Shown here piece by piece: positions 22,482-35,500 of a stretch of 64,000 bases of DNA. Numbering within the stretch: position 1 is the first letter of the stretch; the number at the start of each line of letters is the position of its first letter. Location of the stretch: positions 629,860 through 693,859 of the forward strand of contig JADCRB010000080.1 of NCBI GenBank assembly GCA_021464245.1, given 5' to 3'. Source of the DNA: Carallia brachiata (taxonomy: Eukaryota > Streptophyta > Magnoliopsida > Malpighiales > Rhizophoraceae). The position numbers and the translations under genes are program-made. Below the pieces are notes generated by a model, which was given only the letters and a program-made list of their open reading frames with translations, did not search any database and had not been told where the DNA came from.

Positions 22482-24632
22482 CGCAATTTTGCGGAGGTTA
22501 TGGTCTTCTTGGGAAGATCATTTATGTTTCTTTGCTTGGGTTTGGCTGGTAATTTTTGCAAAGAGAAGAAGTTGCAACATCTGTGCAGGACTTTGTTGAC
22601 TTTGATTCTTGTAATGCCCCTGCTTTTGGTTACATAAGCACATCATTAATGTGTTTTGTCTGGTTTCGTGTGTCTGGGGTTGTTAAAACATTTTTCCTGT
22701 TTCAAGAGGTTTTCATGATGTTTTTGCCTCGAAAATATTTTATGAGCACGTATAGGTGAGGACACAATAAACGTTAGTTTGTAAAAAATGTATTGAATTT
22801 AAAAAAATAAAAAATAGATAAACTGTTAATACTATTAAATTAACCGTATGTCTCTTGTGTGACTCACCAAGTGATTTATCTACTCATGCTTAAACTACAA
22901 GAGTATGTCGGGCTATTGGGTTCCCAACTTTCGGGATGTTGATGATTGTCTGGACAAATTTAACACACCAGTGAGTAAATGTTCCATATATGCCCTGCAG
23001 ATTATTAGGTTCGGATGCCATCATTCTGTGTGTTGGTGAACAATGACGGTTAAGGTGAGGGCATGCCACCAAGGAGAATTTAGACCATGAGAGAGGCTGT
23101 CTATGTAGCCCTTATTGATTTTTTTTTTTCAAGAAGCCTCGCTGACAACATGCAAAAGTTCTCCTTTTATACTCCTTGGTCCTTAGCGTCAGATTCAGAA
23201 GGATCAATTTCATTATGGTCAAAGTTAGAGTAATTAGTTGCTAATTCATCTAAAAAAAAAGTTAGGGAAACAGGACGAAGCGACAAGAGATGAGGTGACG
23301 TGATAATGTAAGTTTAGCGTCTGTTTTTTTTTTTTTTTTGTTGAAAAAATTTATGATATGCATATCTAAGATAAATTTTGAAATAGAATAACAAAATTGT
23401 AAATATCATTAAAAAATTTTCTTACTTATTTATAAAAGTCATTAAAAAATTTTTGTATACACATTTTTACTTATTTATAAGTCCATGTTAAGAAATTTTT
23501 TTTTTTAAAAAAGTGCAAATTCTGTATAAGACTCGCACCCGTAACATTAATTTGGCTCTCTTCTCTTTTCATTTTTTGCGTTACTGCAGTTGGACTCATT
23601 CATCTAGCTTGTCAATAGCTTATAACAAATTGTCTTCAAATGCGATTATGCGAATCTCAATGATATGGTTTGGACTAATTGCCAGCACGCCAGTCGATAG
23701 TTCACAATTGACAATTAGATATAATGAATGCATAATACAACGTTTATAATGAGAGAAATAAAACATAGGTAAGGTATACTAGAAAGGAGTGTAGACGAAA
23801 TTAATTGTTATATATATTGTTAATAAATTGTTTTATATATTAATTTTAATTTTAAGTTTTAATTATTTTTATGTATTTCTTATTTTTATAATATATAATA
23901 TATAATATTACTAAAATTTGTATAGAACAGACTCATAAATAATGCACTTAAGACCTAACCACATCTCTCTCCCTCTGTCTCTCACACTTCCGTCCGATGT
24001 ATTTGTTGCACATTAGTACTCTCTCAAGCCATATAACAAACGTGAAATTTTTTATTTCAATACTAAATAAAGAATGTGACAAACATATAGTAATATAAAA
24101 TATTATCTTATAAAATATATTAATTTAAAAAATAAAATTAATAAAATATCATTAAATAAATTATCTATACAATAAAATTTGAGCTTTAGTTTTTTTTAAT
24201 AAAAACCACTTGACAATTGGACTAAGCAGGACTGAAAAATAGGAAAAAAAGAAAAAAAAGATAAAAGGAGAATTGGAACTTACCACCAAATTTCCCCCAA
24301 ATGGAACAATATAAAATCAGCAATTCTAGTTTACCAAACATACACAACCACTTTTATAGTGCAATTTGCATAACCTTTAAATTGAATGCAAGTTGGCACT
24401 TACCTAGCAAAACCCAGTCCTCACCAACCTCCCTGCTTCATCCAAGAGCAGTTTTTTCTCTGTTACCAAACAGAGCCTCCCCCAGAATATAATTAATCTT
24501 AGAGAATCAAACAGGCAGTTCTTCTTCGATTAGGGTTTTTTCCCCCTCTTCTCTGTTACCATCAAAATCCCCAAAAGCTATGCTTGTCAATTTTATGTGA
24601 TGCTAATAATTAGGGTTTCTAATTGGTCTTAA
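22482..24632. other. KUP 3' flank, intergenic sequence, CPBP upstream region
   Basis: 22482-22770 is probably the KUP 3' UTR. The rest is AT-rich with no recognised gene. About 24500-24632 (containing TTAGGGTTTTTTCCCCC and TTAGGGTTTC) looks like a plant 5' UTR and belongs to the following gene. Confidence 0.4.
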
Positions 24633-26797
24633 ATGTTGAGTTCTTGTTGCTCTCATTTTTCATTCCCAACGGCCATTCTTTGTCTTCTTCGTATCCAAAG
24701 TTCGGGTTTTTAACCGACCCAGCAGTTCAAGTTCGGCCCTTTTGACCAGAAACAGCCGGATCTTCGAATCTAATTCCAAATTGCCAAAGAATGTAAGGAC
24801 TTTGTTGTTGAATGACTCTTGGGTCTTCCTTGGATTCTGGGAAAAAATAGGGAAAGAAATTTACTTGGAAATGGAAAAGATAATGAAGTTTTTTATGCTA
24901 TTAAGTTTTCATTACTTTCCCAGCAACCAAACAATAGGCTTATGAAGTATTGATCTGTTTAGTGCCTTTTCATTTGTTCTTTTGTTTTGCAGAAGTGGAG
25001 AGTGTCGTGTTATATACCTGAGGATTTTTCTCCAGTAAACCCCAAGTCTGAGAGTGATGAGCAGTTTCTGCCTGAAGTTGATAATTCTGCTAATGTTAAA
25101 AGGGATTGGATATTGAGGTTTCGAGAGGTGATTTGGTTTTCTGATTTTATTTAATGTCATGTTGTGACTTCTTTCCCTGCAATGTAACTGCTTAGGTGAT
25201 AGGTGTCATTTTAAATTTTATGGTTGTCTGGTGGCGTTTATTATGTGCGAATGAAATGAGTTATAATCAACTAGTTGACTAAAGAGATTGTGAGTATTGG
25301 TTTTCTGGGTTTTATTTTGTGGATTCTAAGCAGCTAAAATCGGAAAAGATATTATTAGCTGTGTTTTTGTGGCTTACTGTCAATAGGTTTTTGTTATAGT
25401 CGGTGGTCATGGCATTGCCTGTTGAGATTTGACTTGTGTGATGGGAGCCTTACCCACCCGCGGGGATAACTTGTTCAAAAGATTCAGAGGTGTTGCATTG
25501 TGGAAGTTGGCATGGTTTAAGACCACAGAATCAGGAATTTCCACCAGATGTAGGAATGCCTTATGTTGCTTCAACTCTTTCATAATGGCAATAGATCAAA
25601 GAAAAAGATAAGAAAATTGAGTTATTACTGAATGTATTTCAACTTTTAAGTACCTTTTTTTTATGTCAGGCTGTCTTTAGAAGTAATTGAATGGAGCACT
25701 GTGTTTTCATGTTTATTCTGAGTGTTAAAACATTGCTTTACATTTGAAAAAGAATATGGTTTTAGCTTTGAACCGAAAAAGCAAACAACCGCATGCTTCT
25801 AGCACCCACCATGAGGAAACCTCACCATCTTGTTTACCAATGTCAGGCTGCGGATGTAGTACATAGGGCAATTGGGAGCAGGTGGGCTGTACCGTGGACA
25901 GCAGAGATCATAGTACAGGTAATGCCTTCCCCCCACCCCCCCTCCCCCAGGGGGGGCGCCTATATGGGAAAAACAACTAGAGGGTAAGCTTTTCATAGTT
26001 ATGACAAAACTTTGAGGACACTAAGCTGCTCATTAATCATGACTGGCTAACTCCATCGATGCATGTTGTCAAATGTATTAACTATATTTCTTACCGCTGA
26101 AGTTATATATTTCCATATGGTGATGCAGGTAATGCTTCTCTGGGTTGTCTCATTCTGGTTTATTGGGTCCTGGGTTATACCTTTTGCAGCCCACATGGCA
26201 GGTTTCAACAAGGAATCTCTGACATTTAGAGGACAAGCCTTGTTCAGCCTTGTGACTGATGTAACTGATGGTCTTGCTGGAATTGCAATCCTTCATCGTT
26301 GCCTGTCTCGATTTCGTCCTCTTCCAACTGATTGGTTTAGGTTTAGCCTAAGAGGGAGCTGGTTGTTTGACGTTGCTCTGGGATGCCTTATGTTTCCTCT
26401 GGTGAACCGGCTTTCACAGTTCAACCTTAGTCTATTGCCTCTTCTGCCTTCTACACCTGTCACTCTCTCGAGTATTGCGCAGTCAATTGCAGCACGAGAT
26501 CCCATTGCAATGGCACTGTATGCAGTAGTAGTTTCAGTTTGCGCTCCTGTGTGGGAAGAGATAGTCTTTCGGGGTTTCCTTCTCCCTTCCTTGACCAGAT
26601 ACATGCCTGTTTGGTGTGCTGTAATCGTGAGTTCCGTGGCCTTTGCTCTAGCACATTTCAATGTACAGAGAATGCTACCGCTTATTTTTCTGGGGATGGT
26701 GATGGGTGTCATTTTTGCACGTTCGAGAAACTTGTTGCCGTCCATGCTTTTGCATAGTCTGTGGAATGGTTTTGTGTTCTTGGATCTCATGAAATAG
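24633..26797 (+). CDS. CPBP-family intramembrane protease-like protein (CAAX amino-terminal protease family)
   Basis: Exons: about 24633-24790, then 24993-25127, 25847-25918 and 26129-26797, with phase-0 GT-AG junctions. The last exon encodes the CPBP/ABI domain with several hydrophobic segments and all three motifs: EExxxR (EEIVFR), FxxxH (FALAH) and HxxxN (HSLWN), so the catalytic residues are present. The first part is Ser-rich and hydrophilic, like a plastid transit peptide. Oddity: exon 1 is not open. The frame continuous with exon 2 (ending SNSKLPKN) has no ATG downstream of its preceding stop, while the only good ATG (24633) runs into TAA at 24711-24713; the two frames meet at a T5 run (24707-24711). 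This is a one-base break, an assembly error, or an unrecognised upstream exon. The three later exons are intact and secure. The substrate is unknown; family members are membrane metalloproteases or scaffold-like proteins. Confidence 0.8.
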
Positions 26798-27588
26798 CTT
26801 CATAGCCATATTCTTGCAGAGCATTAATGGATTTGATTGTATGTTGGTTGTGCCCATTCAAAGCATTGATAACAGAGAGATACAGAGAACTGAAAACCAC
26901 TTTGTTGATAATGCTTGATCGACCTCTGTGGAAATCATAATAGGATCGTAAAGAGAAACAAGGTAGACCCATTTGACAAAATTGCTGGGGCATTATATCA
27001 TATTTTAGCTATAGTATTAATCAGTACATTTCTCAGGCCTGTAATTGTAATTATACTAGGGACAATAATAAAGGAAAAAGATAATCTTTTGAATCAACTT
27101 TGAGCTTTCTTTGTCAGCATTACATTATAATTTGAGCAAACGTGTTATTTCTCTTTGCCCCTTAAAATCTCCCTTTTCATTTCTCATTGTCTTGCCAACT
27201 TCAACTTAAGGTACAAATCTAAGCTGAGGTGAAAAGTAAGGGCCTGCATGGTTCAACGGCAGTTTTTGAGTTCTATGTGGAACTGAAATGCAGATGGTCT
27301 CCCCATCACTGGAGTTGATAATAATCCATGAGTGCCCAAATTCACCCAAACATTCCATCAAAAAATAGAAGAAAATCGTGAGGACAAAAGACCAAGAAAC
27401 TATGTCATCAAAGATAAATAAATAAATAAAAATAATAACAATGGAAGAACACCGTCCATAAACATTAGTGAATTTTTCGTATTTAGGGAATGTTTTGGTG
27501 TCTGCCACACTGCTTGTGAGTGCTGTAAATCCAAGGCCTAAATGCCTCTACCAAGGGAAAAGGAACATTTATAAAAACCCACCAAAAT
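26798..27588. other. CPBP 3' UTR and intergenic sequence
   Basis: AATAAA-like signal near 27065, within AATAATAAAGG, suggests the transcript ends close by. No other gene is seen before the tRNA. The stretch 27540-27588, downstream of the minus-strand tRNA, supplies its T-run terminator. Confidence 0.4.
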
Positions 27589-27672
27589 TGTCAGAAGTGG
27601 GATTTGAACCCACGCCCTCTCACGAGGACCAGAACTTGAGTCTGGCGCCTTAGACCACTCGGCCATCCTGAC
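27589..27672 (-). tRNA. tRNA-Leu (anticodon CAA)
   Basis: 84 nt on the minus strand. The acceptor GTCAGGA pairs with TTCTGAC, with discriminator A. The A box is TGGCCGAGTGG. The anticodon arm CCAGA-CTCAAGT-TCTGG gives anticodon CAA. There is a long class-II variable arm (GTCCTCGTGAGAGGGC) and the B box is GGTTCAAATCC. No intron. TTTT/TTTTT runs follow at the 3' side. Confidence 0.95.
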
Positions 27673-30600
27673 GTCGTTGCCAGTTTCTTGCAATATTTTA
27701 CTTTATTTTCTTTGTCCACAATCTAGACACCTACTGTCTATCTGACGTGGTGCCACAAGTGGCGTCCATTGACATGCATCAAAACAACGATGTGCCGAAT
27801 ACTATGGATGATGACGTTTGATGATGACGTGTTCTCTTTGAATGATGCGGCATGAGATGTTGGCAATGAGTCTCCCATGTGAATGGCGTGTCCTCTTTGG
27901 CTGACTTGGCGATGACATATTGGTCCCATTACCCGGCTTCAATTATGTGGCATAGAAATGCCACGTGATCGTTCCATTGACGTTGCGCCAACATGGCTAT
28001 TGACGTGGCCCCACTGCATGTTGTGCCTCGTACATGTTGGCGACAACGTGCTTGCGGATACACCACAACATGACTTACTGAGGCCGCTTTTTTTTGGGTG
28101 TAAGAAGAAATCATGGCTTAGTCAAGTTTTTAGTTACAAATTAAATCGGGTAATTTTATTTCAACAAATAGCAACAAAACCATTTCTGAACCGATATTGC
28201 CTTATAATTCAGTACATGAAGAGTTCGATATTGGCTTATAATTCAGTTTTAAACCCTGATTTAACTCTAATTGGTCCAAAATGGTCTTTGATAGCCATAC
28301 ATGGAATAACGGGCAATGAGATAAAACAACTACTAGAATTCAGAGTTGAGCAGAAAAATTCATAGCTGGAGCCTGCAGTAGACTACTATGGCTACTGGGC
28401 CATATGGTGGCTTGACGATGAGCTTCAACCATCAGTAGTGAAGAGAAAGGGGCTTGTATTGCAATTTGGTTCCGTCTAACTTTAGACAGCATGGCCTACT
28501 TTAATCATAACATTGAGTCCACTTGCATTAAACCTAAACTTTGCACTAAATAGCCTTTTCCTATAGTGCTTGTGTCTTGTTTATCTGTTATACTTTTAGA
28601 AAGTTGATATATGTGTTGGACATTAATTTAGATACCAAACTTGAAGTTTTTTTTTTTTTTTTTGTCAATTGGCTGGTGTGACTGGAGTGAAACTTGAAGT
28701 TGATAAATTCAGTATTAGAGATGATTTTAGTGGCACTGTTGAAGCATATTTTGTTTATTTTAAAGTTCAAGTCTTAGATTTTACCTATCCATAAGATTGG
28801 AAATCCATCTATTTCACAAATTCATGCAAACACGATTAGGACATTTTTTTTTTTATTGGCTCTCATTCAAGTAGCCAATTCATGATGAGTTTTCCATGTC
28901 AAAGGAATATTTATGGAGATTTACGACTTAATCTCTTCAACTTTTTCCGATTATTTTACGTGAAAAACAATTTTAATAGTGAGGGACTCCACAGATTGAA
29001 GTAGAGAAGGAGTCTACAAACATTTTTCCACTTAAGATAGCAGGGAAATCGAGAAATTGAATCGTAATATACATCTTTACATATTTTGCTTTAAGGAGAG
29101 ACATGCATGCTTAACTACATTCCTCCCTTGAAGGGCTACATCGGTAGAACAGAAAATTTTGAAGAATATACACACAAAACAAAACCAACCCAGTCTAAAG
29201 AATCATGAAGGTCGAGAGAAAAAGATCAAAAAGTAGCATGCAAGTTCAGGAAAAGTCAGAAAAGCATTGAGAAGTTTCAGGTCACGACATGTTGGAGAAA
29301 TAAAGTATGCCAAATTGCCAAATGCCAGCACTTCCACAGGGTTCCAAGGTCTCCGATTGGGCACATGGAGTCCAGAACCGACCTAGCTAGTTGTGCTTGT
29401 CCAATTCTCACGTAGGTCTCTCGATGGGTTTTGGAACGTAGTTCCATATGGACCAATGTATATGCTGCATGCGTGTGTGTCCGGTCCTAAGCAAATTTCA
29501 ATGTTTCTTCCATCAAATTCATCCTAAAATGGGTTAAATTATGTTATACCAACGCACTAAATTGTCTTGGCTGTATTGTCGTGGAGTTGTAATTTCCTCC
29601 TCAAAATAGTGTTCTTTTTGTCTGCATCTCACGTGCAACGCATCTGTGATGGACTTGGTGGCAGCCATATTTTTGCCGGCCATTTTGGTAGTGCTATCAG
29701 TCATACATCACACCTCAACTTGACATGCATTTATGTTTATCAACATCGTCTTCCAAAGAATAATTTCTGTGCCCTTAATTACGAAATAGATTTTAAAAGA
29801 AATATTCTCTTTGCCCATATCTTTCCTTAATTAATTTGTTACTCACTGGGGAAACCAAAATCTAAAAAGTGCACCGCTGTAGACCTCTTCACTAACTAAA
29901 TATTTGAAGCTCTACTACATAGTAGGTGCAATTATTTTTTCCAATTATCATAACATGATATACATTGATTTAGTGTTTCATTTTATATTCATTGGTTCTT
30001 ACCGACTGCCAATAGCTTAGTAGTAGAAACAAACTTATAATTGAATAGTTTACGCGCACAGTTTCATATTGAAATCTCTTAAAAGTATTTTATATATTAA
30101 GTGACCACAATAAAAGAACGTGGTGTTAGCTATCCGAAATTACGAAAAATAACTGTCATAAAAACATATTCATCCTTTTTTTTCTCGGGTTCATCGATGA
30201 TTCTCTCACTCAAATTGCATGTAAAAGGAGACGCAGACACAGTGACTGATGTCATAGGTTCCGGACCCAGAATACATCAGATGAGAGTCTGGACAACATA
30301 AGCCACCTTAATTGAAAAGTCTACGAACTGGGTAGCATTTGGAATCATTCATTTATGTTATGATATAGCATCATAAATAAATTGCCACAACAGTTTCAGC
30401 AAGCGGTGTGAAAAGCTTATGAAGCGATTTTGACCTGTATTTCGGCCCGCCGTCAATTAGGGGGCTCGTTTATTTGTAAGGTTGTACCCAAAGCATAACC
30501 GAATCCGTTCCCTCGCTCTCCTTTTTTTCCCTTTTTTTTTTTTTTTATTTTATTAGAAGACACATTAGACCATAAACTATACAATTCTCGCTCTCCTTTT

Positions 30601-30948
30601 TTTTTTAGTCTATTATGAGACTCATCGAATTATAAACGATACAATAAGAGTAGATTTCCCTTCCTATAAGTCTCACACCTCTCTTTTAAGAATTTGAATC
30701 CAAAATTTCTATAATAAAAATTTTAAATTCTAATCACTGTGTCTCCTAAAAAAAAACCTTTTTTCCATTTCTAACAAATTTTATCAATTGTAGACAAGCT
30801 AGTACACAAGGATGAAAATATCAAATTAGATACCTTTGCTCATATCTCATAAAAAAGATTTCATATAAGGAAGTACTTAATAGAATTTTTTAAATAATAT
30901 TAAAATATAAATCGTTAGATAATAAATAAGTGAATTTCATAAAATACA

Positions 30949-31008
30949 GTATGTTCATAATATTATAACAAAATTAAAGTATGTTCATAATATTATAGCA
31001 AAATTAAA
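30949..31008. repeat. Two-copy 30-bp tandem repeat
   Basis: Two adjacent copies beginning GTATGTTCATAATATTATA and ending CAAAATTAAA, 29 of 30 bases identical (A to G in copy 2). Near identity suggests a recent slippage or duplication. Confidence 0.85.
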
Positions 31009-31746
31009 TGATTGAATGACTCTAACAACAGAAGTTACAACATTAATACTGGTCATATCATAAGCCAAAAAAACCAAAAGGATTATTTTTATGATTTTTA
31101 TTTTCGAGCCTAAGAAAGGTTTCTGCCCAAATTAAAGTGACACATCTATGCGGTATTTCCATGAACAAGAAGATAGTTTTGCCTCCACCGAAAAAAAAAA
31201 GGATAGTTTTGCTTAAAATATTTCTCCATTTTTTAATTTGTATAGGCTATGGGAGATTTTTTTTTTTTGTTAGAGAAAGAAAAAACTATCAGTAATACTC
31301 TGCAATTTTTATAAAAAAAATTGCTTCTGACTCACAAATTAAACTTATTGGAGGAGTAAATTTCGCGGCACTAATAATCACTTCGATGCATACTCAATCA
31401 TACATTTAACTATATCAAACGTACTTGAAAACCACAACGTTGAGGGGTCTGCTTAAGATACTTGTATTTTATGATTCTACAAGTAAAGATATTTTTTCAA
31501 AATACAAATGTGCAGATCCATGTAAATTATTGGCTCTACAAGATGATTTACATTCCCAAACTGTGTCTTAAAAAAAAAATAAACGGAGAGATTAAAATGA
31601 ATAAACTGCCAAACCGAAAGGAAAACCGTCAAAACAGAGACACGTAACGAACTTGCAGCGAACACTTGGCATCCCCCAATTCTCCAGTCCCACTTCAAAT
31701 AAGTCGATAGATTTTATTTTAAAATTTATAAGGTGAAATAGTGATT

Positions 31747-31870
31747 GTTATTTTTAAAATAAAAATTAATATTTTTAAAATTTATAATTATTTTTAAATA
31801 AAAATTAATAATTTAAAATTTTTTATTATTTTTATATTTTAAAAAAATCAATTATAATTTTAAAAATAAC
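31747..31870. repeat. Small AT-rich foldback upstream of the AAA+ ATPase gene
   Basis: A perfect 14-bp inverted pair, GTTATTTTTAAAAT at 31747-31760 and its complement at 31857-31870, flanks a 96-bp A/T-only-like interior; similarity extends a little outward. It may be a MITE remnant or simply low-complexity sequence. Confidence 0.3.
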
Positions 31871-32159
31871 ATTATCCTTTTCTCTAAAATAAATCTCGAG
31901 ATAAAACAGTCGGAATATATATTCAACACACGCTCCGACACAACCTGAAAAAGCGGGAATTTCTCCTCCTCCTCTTCCATCATATAGCCAACTCTCCTCC
32001 ACCACCTCCACCGCCGCCACCGTCACCGCCACTCATTTTCCACTTATAACAAAAACATTTTATTAAACAACAACACTCCAACCTTCTCGGCGACTCCTGC
32101 GTGTCCCAAGATCCGCCTCCTTCGCCTCTTCTTATAAGAACCCACACCAGTGCCACTTT

Positions 32160-32503
32160 GTTAGAAACTAGACACACGCACATATAGAGAGAGAGAGAGA
32201 GAAAGAGAGAGAAAGAAGGATCAAAACTGTCATGTTTTGTCCGAAAAACAAGTCTTTTTAAGTTTTTGTAGTTTTTGATGTCCGAAACAAATGATCGAAA
32301 GTTTCAACTTTTTGTCCTAAAAAAAAAAAAAGTACCTTTGTGTCTTTTGTAAAACAAAGAGAAAAAAAAAAAAAAGTTACCCTTTGAGGGGTTAACCAAA
32401 TCTTGATCTTGTAACATTTCGCCAGTTTTTGTTGGGTTTGCTAAATATCATTAGATTTTGCCAAAAAAATTTAGCAGTTTATGATATTGTTGGGATAGAT
32501 ATT
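32160..32503 (+). promoter_or_regulatory. Probable 5' leader of the AAA+ ATPase gene
   Basis: Starts with an AG microsatellite (about 32187-32215), typical of plant 5' UTRs, followed by A and T runs. It contains several short upstream ATGs (for example at about 32232 and 32278), each followed by a stop within about 25 codons. Transcription start not visible. Confidence 0.4.
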
Positions 32504-35500
32504 ATGGAACAAAAGCACATACTTTTATCGGCTTTGGGTGTCGGAGTGGGAGTTGGGGTGGGGCTTGGATTGGCGTCGGGGCAGACGGTCAGCAAATGGG
32601 CCGGCGGCATCACTTCCTCTGCTTCTTATTCATCATCAAATGGCGTAACTGCAGAGAAAATGGAGAAAGAAATGCTCAGACAAGTTATTGATGGCAGAGA
32701 AAGCGGCGTCACTTTTGACCAATTCCCCTACTATCTTAGGTTCTTTCTTTCTTTATTGTCTGTTTTCCTTTAGTTTTTACGTCTCACTTCACTTCCTTTT
32801 CTTTTGATCAAATTTTTATCTTTGAAGGGGAGGATTGAATTTTTTTTTTTTAAGGCCCAACTCCCCCTTTAACCCGGCCTTTTTTTCTGATTGTGGGGGG
32901 TTTTTTTTTTTTTTTTTTGGTTTGATTTTAATGGGATTTCTTAATTTTGAACAATGCTTATGTTTGTCCTGTGATTGCAATGGGGTTACTATAAATTAGA
33001 AGGCACTTTCTAGTGTATTTAAACATTCTCCTGGGAATATAAATGTTTATTACTTCGCGGAACTTGGTTTTAGTGAGTGACAATTTGGTTTTATATATTG
33101 TAGATGCTAAGATAATGTTTTGATAATCTGCAAGTGGTGGATTTTTTTTAATACTGAGAATTTCCTGTTTGTATAAAACATTTCTTAATTGTTGGGATTT
33201 TTATTGTATGCTTGCTTTAAATTTCAATTATAAAGTTGATAGACCACCGTGTCAGCCACGCTCGCTGTTGGTTTTCCTTTCCCTGTCTTGTTGATACTAT
33301 GTTTGTTTGCATAGGTTATCTTCCTAATTATAATATAATTATTCTCATTTCCAAGAGAGATTTGGCTAAAGGTTCGCCGTTTAATCTTGGATTCTCTTCC
33401 ATTTATTGGCTTTCTTGCGTGAATTGGTTATGGTAGAACATGAGTTCATGTATTATGTTTTATTTAAAAAAAAAAAAAAAACATAGGTAATGCAGGGAAA
33501 CATAAATAAATAAATGTGAGCCAAGGTTCAGGCTTAGTATAACAATAAGGTTACTCCATTGTGACGCTGCATATATTTGACTCACAGTGTTGGAGCCTCC
33601 AGCACTAGGGGAAGGCATGCTTGTATTTTGACTGAACTATCTTTGATTACTCTTGTGTACCTTCTGGTTTCTATTGCTTAGGATGACTTCAGTATATAGC
33701 TTGCTTTGTTTGTCAGGATGATTAACCTCCTGATATCAATCTTTTCTGTGTCTGAGCCCTTCTGTGGATTGTGACGACAGTGAGCAGACACGAGCTTTAC
33801 TAACAAGTGCTGCCTATGTCCACTTGAAGCATGTCGAAGTTTCCAGATATACAAGGAACCTTGCACCCGCAAGCCGGGCTATACTACTTTCAGGACCTGC
33901 AGGTTGGTTATATGGAATGACTTCTATACAGTTCCTTTATGCTTGGGATTACATGTTTGATAACATTTCTTATTATTTATTACTTGCAGAACTTTACCAG
34001 CAAATGCTTGCCAAGGCCTTAGCACATTTCTTTGAAGCCAAATTGCTGCTATTAGATGTAACTGACTTTTCTTTGAAGGTGAGATTGTTCATTTTTCTTT
34101 TCTTTTTTGCCCTCCATACGCTTGGTTTCTATCATTTTTACTTATATTTGGTCTTTCGTTGATTTACACAGATTCAGAACAAGTATGGCACGGTGAACAA
34201 AGAATCGGTAAGCTAATTTGCTTTACTATTAATGTGTTCTTGAGCTGTTCATGTCACAATGTATAGAGGAGGAAGAGCTTTTAATATGAAATCGTTACAG
34301 TTTGATTTCCTGTGGCTATTGCTCTTTAAATGTGTCATATTGTACAGTCTTTTAAAAGGTCCACTTCAGAGTCAACATTGGAACGACTTTACGGCTTTTT
34401 TGGATCATTTTCTTTCCTGCAGCAGGAGGAAAAGAGGGGTATGTAGCTTTGTGGCACACTGATGCCATTCGGTTGAATTGACTGCTGTGTTGGCACATTG
34501 CCATATCATTTGCTCATCCTAATTTCGTAGCCTCTATTTTTGCTGAAGCTCTGACCAGGATGGACCTTTTGCAGGGACATTAAGAAGACAGTGCAGTGGC
34601 GTGGATATTGTTTCCATGGGGTAGCTTTTCCAATTGAGCCCAATAGATTGTGTAATGAATTTGCTACTTTTTGTATGATGCTTTCTTCTAACGTGGTACC
34701 GTCCTATTACTTCAGGAGAGTAGAAGGCTCTTCTTATCCTCCTAGGCTACGTAGAAATGCTTCTACCTCGTCTAACCTAAGCACCTTATCTTCACAATCC
34801 GCAACATCAAATACAGGTCTTTTATTCTAGTTTTACTTATTAGATAATATAAATCTTGATATTTTGTGCTGTTATATTTGGAGAGCGTAGGATGCAAAGA
34901 AGTGAAGGTTTTGTTCGAGTACCTGTATATTACATTGTGTATACTTGATGCTTTACATGGTAGAGTCCATTGTTTGATCATATAAAATAGATAAAAAGGT
35001 GAAACCTTTTAGTGGGTTTAGATGTAATCCTTTTTTTTTGGGTCTTTGTTTCAATTAAGTTATCGATATTGCTTACAATTTGTCGACCATTTTCCTCCTG
35101 AAGCTCCTTTGAAGCGTACAAGCAGTTGGTCTTTTGATGAGAAGATGCTTATACAATCTCTTTACAAGGTATTGCCATTTTGGATTACAGTTTCTTAGCA
35201 GTAAACAACCAGGAAGTGCATATTTCCCTGATTGGATACAAATTTATTCTATCTTGGTCCTCAAAGCTAAAGAAGATTAATTCGATTTTCTACTCAAATG
35301 CAGGTTCTGGTTTATGTATCCAAAACCAGTCCCATTGTGCTATATCTTAGGGATGTTGAGAAGCTCTTTTTTCGATCACAGAGGACATATAATCTGTTCC
35401 AGAAGATGTTGAATAAACTCTCTGGATCAGTGCTTATCCTTGGTTCCAGAATTGCAGATCTTAGCACTGAGTGCAGAGAAGTGGATGAGAGGCTTGCTGC

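Larger units (their letters stand above)
27673..32159. other. Long intergenic region
   Basis: No gene recognised. 27720-28060 is less AT-rich and repeats short GACGTG/CACGT-type words (near 27744, 27828, 27961, 27978 and 28001), as in subterminal parts of some DNA transposons. 30949-31008 is a 30-bp tandem duplication. 30500-30620 has a duplicated CTCGCTCTCC-poly-T segment. 31747-31870 is a short foldback. Otherwise AT-rich. Confidence 0.4.
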
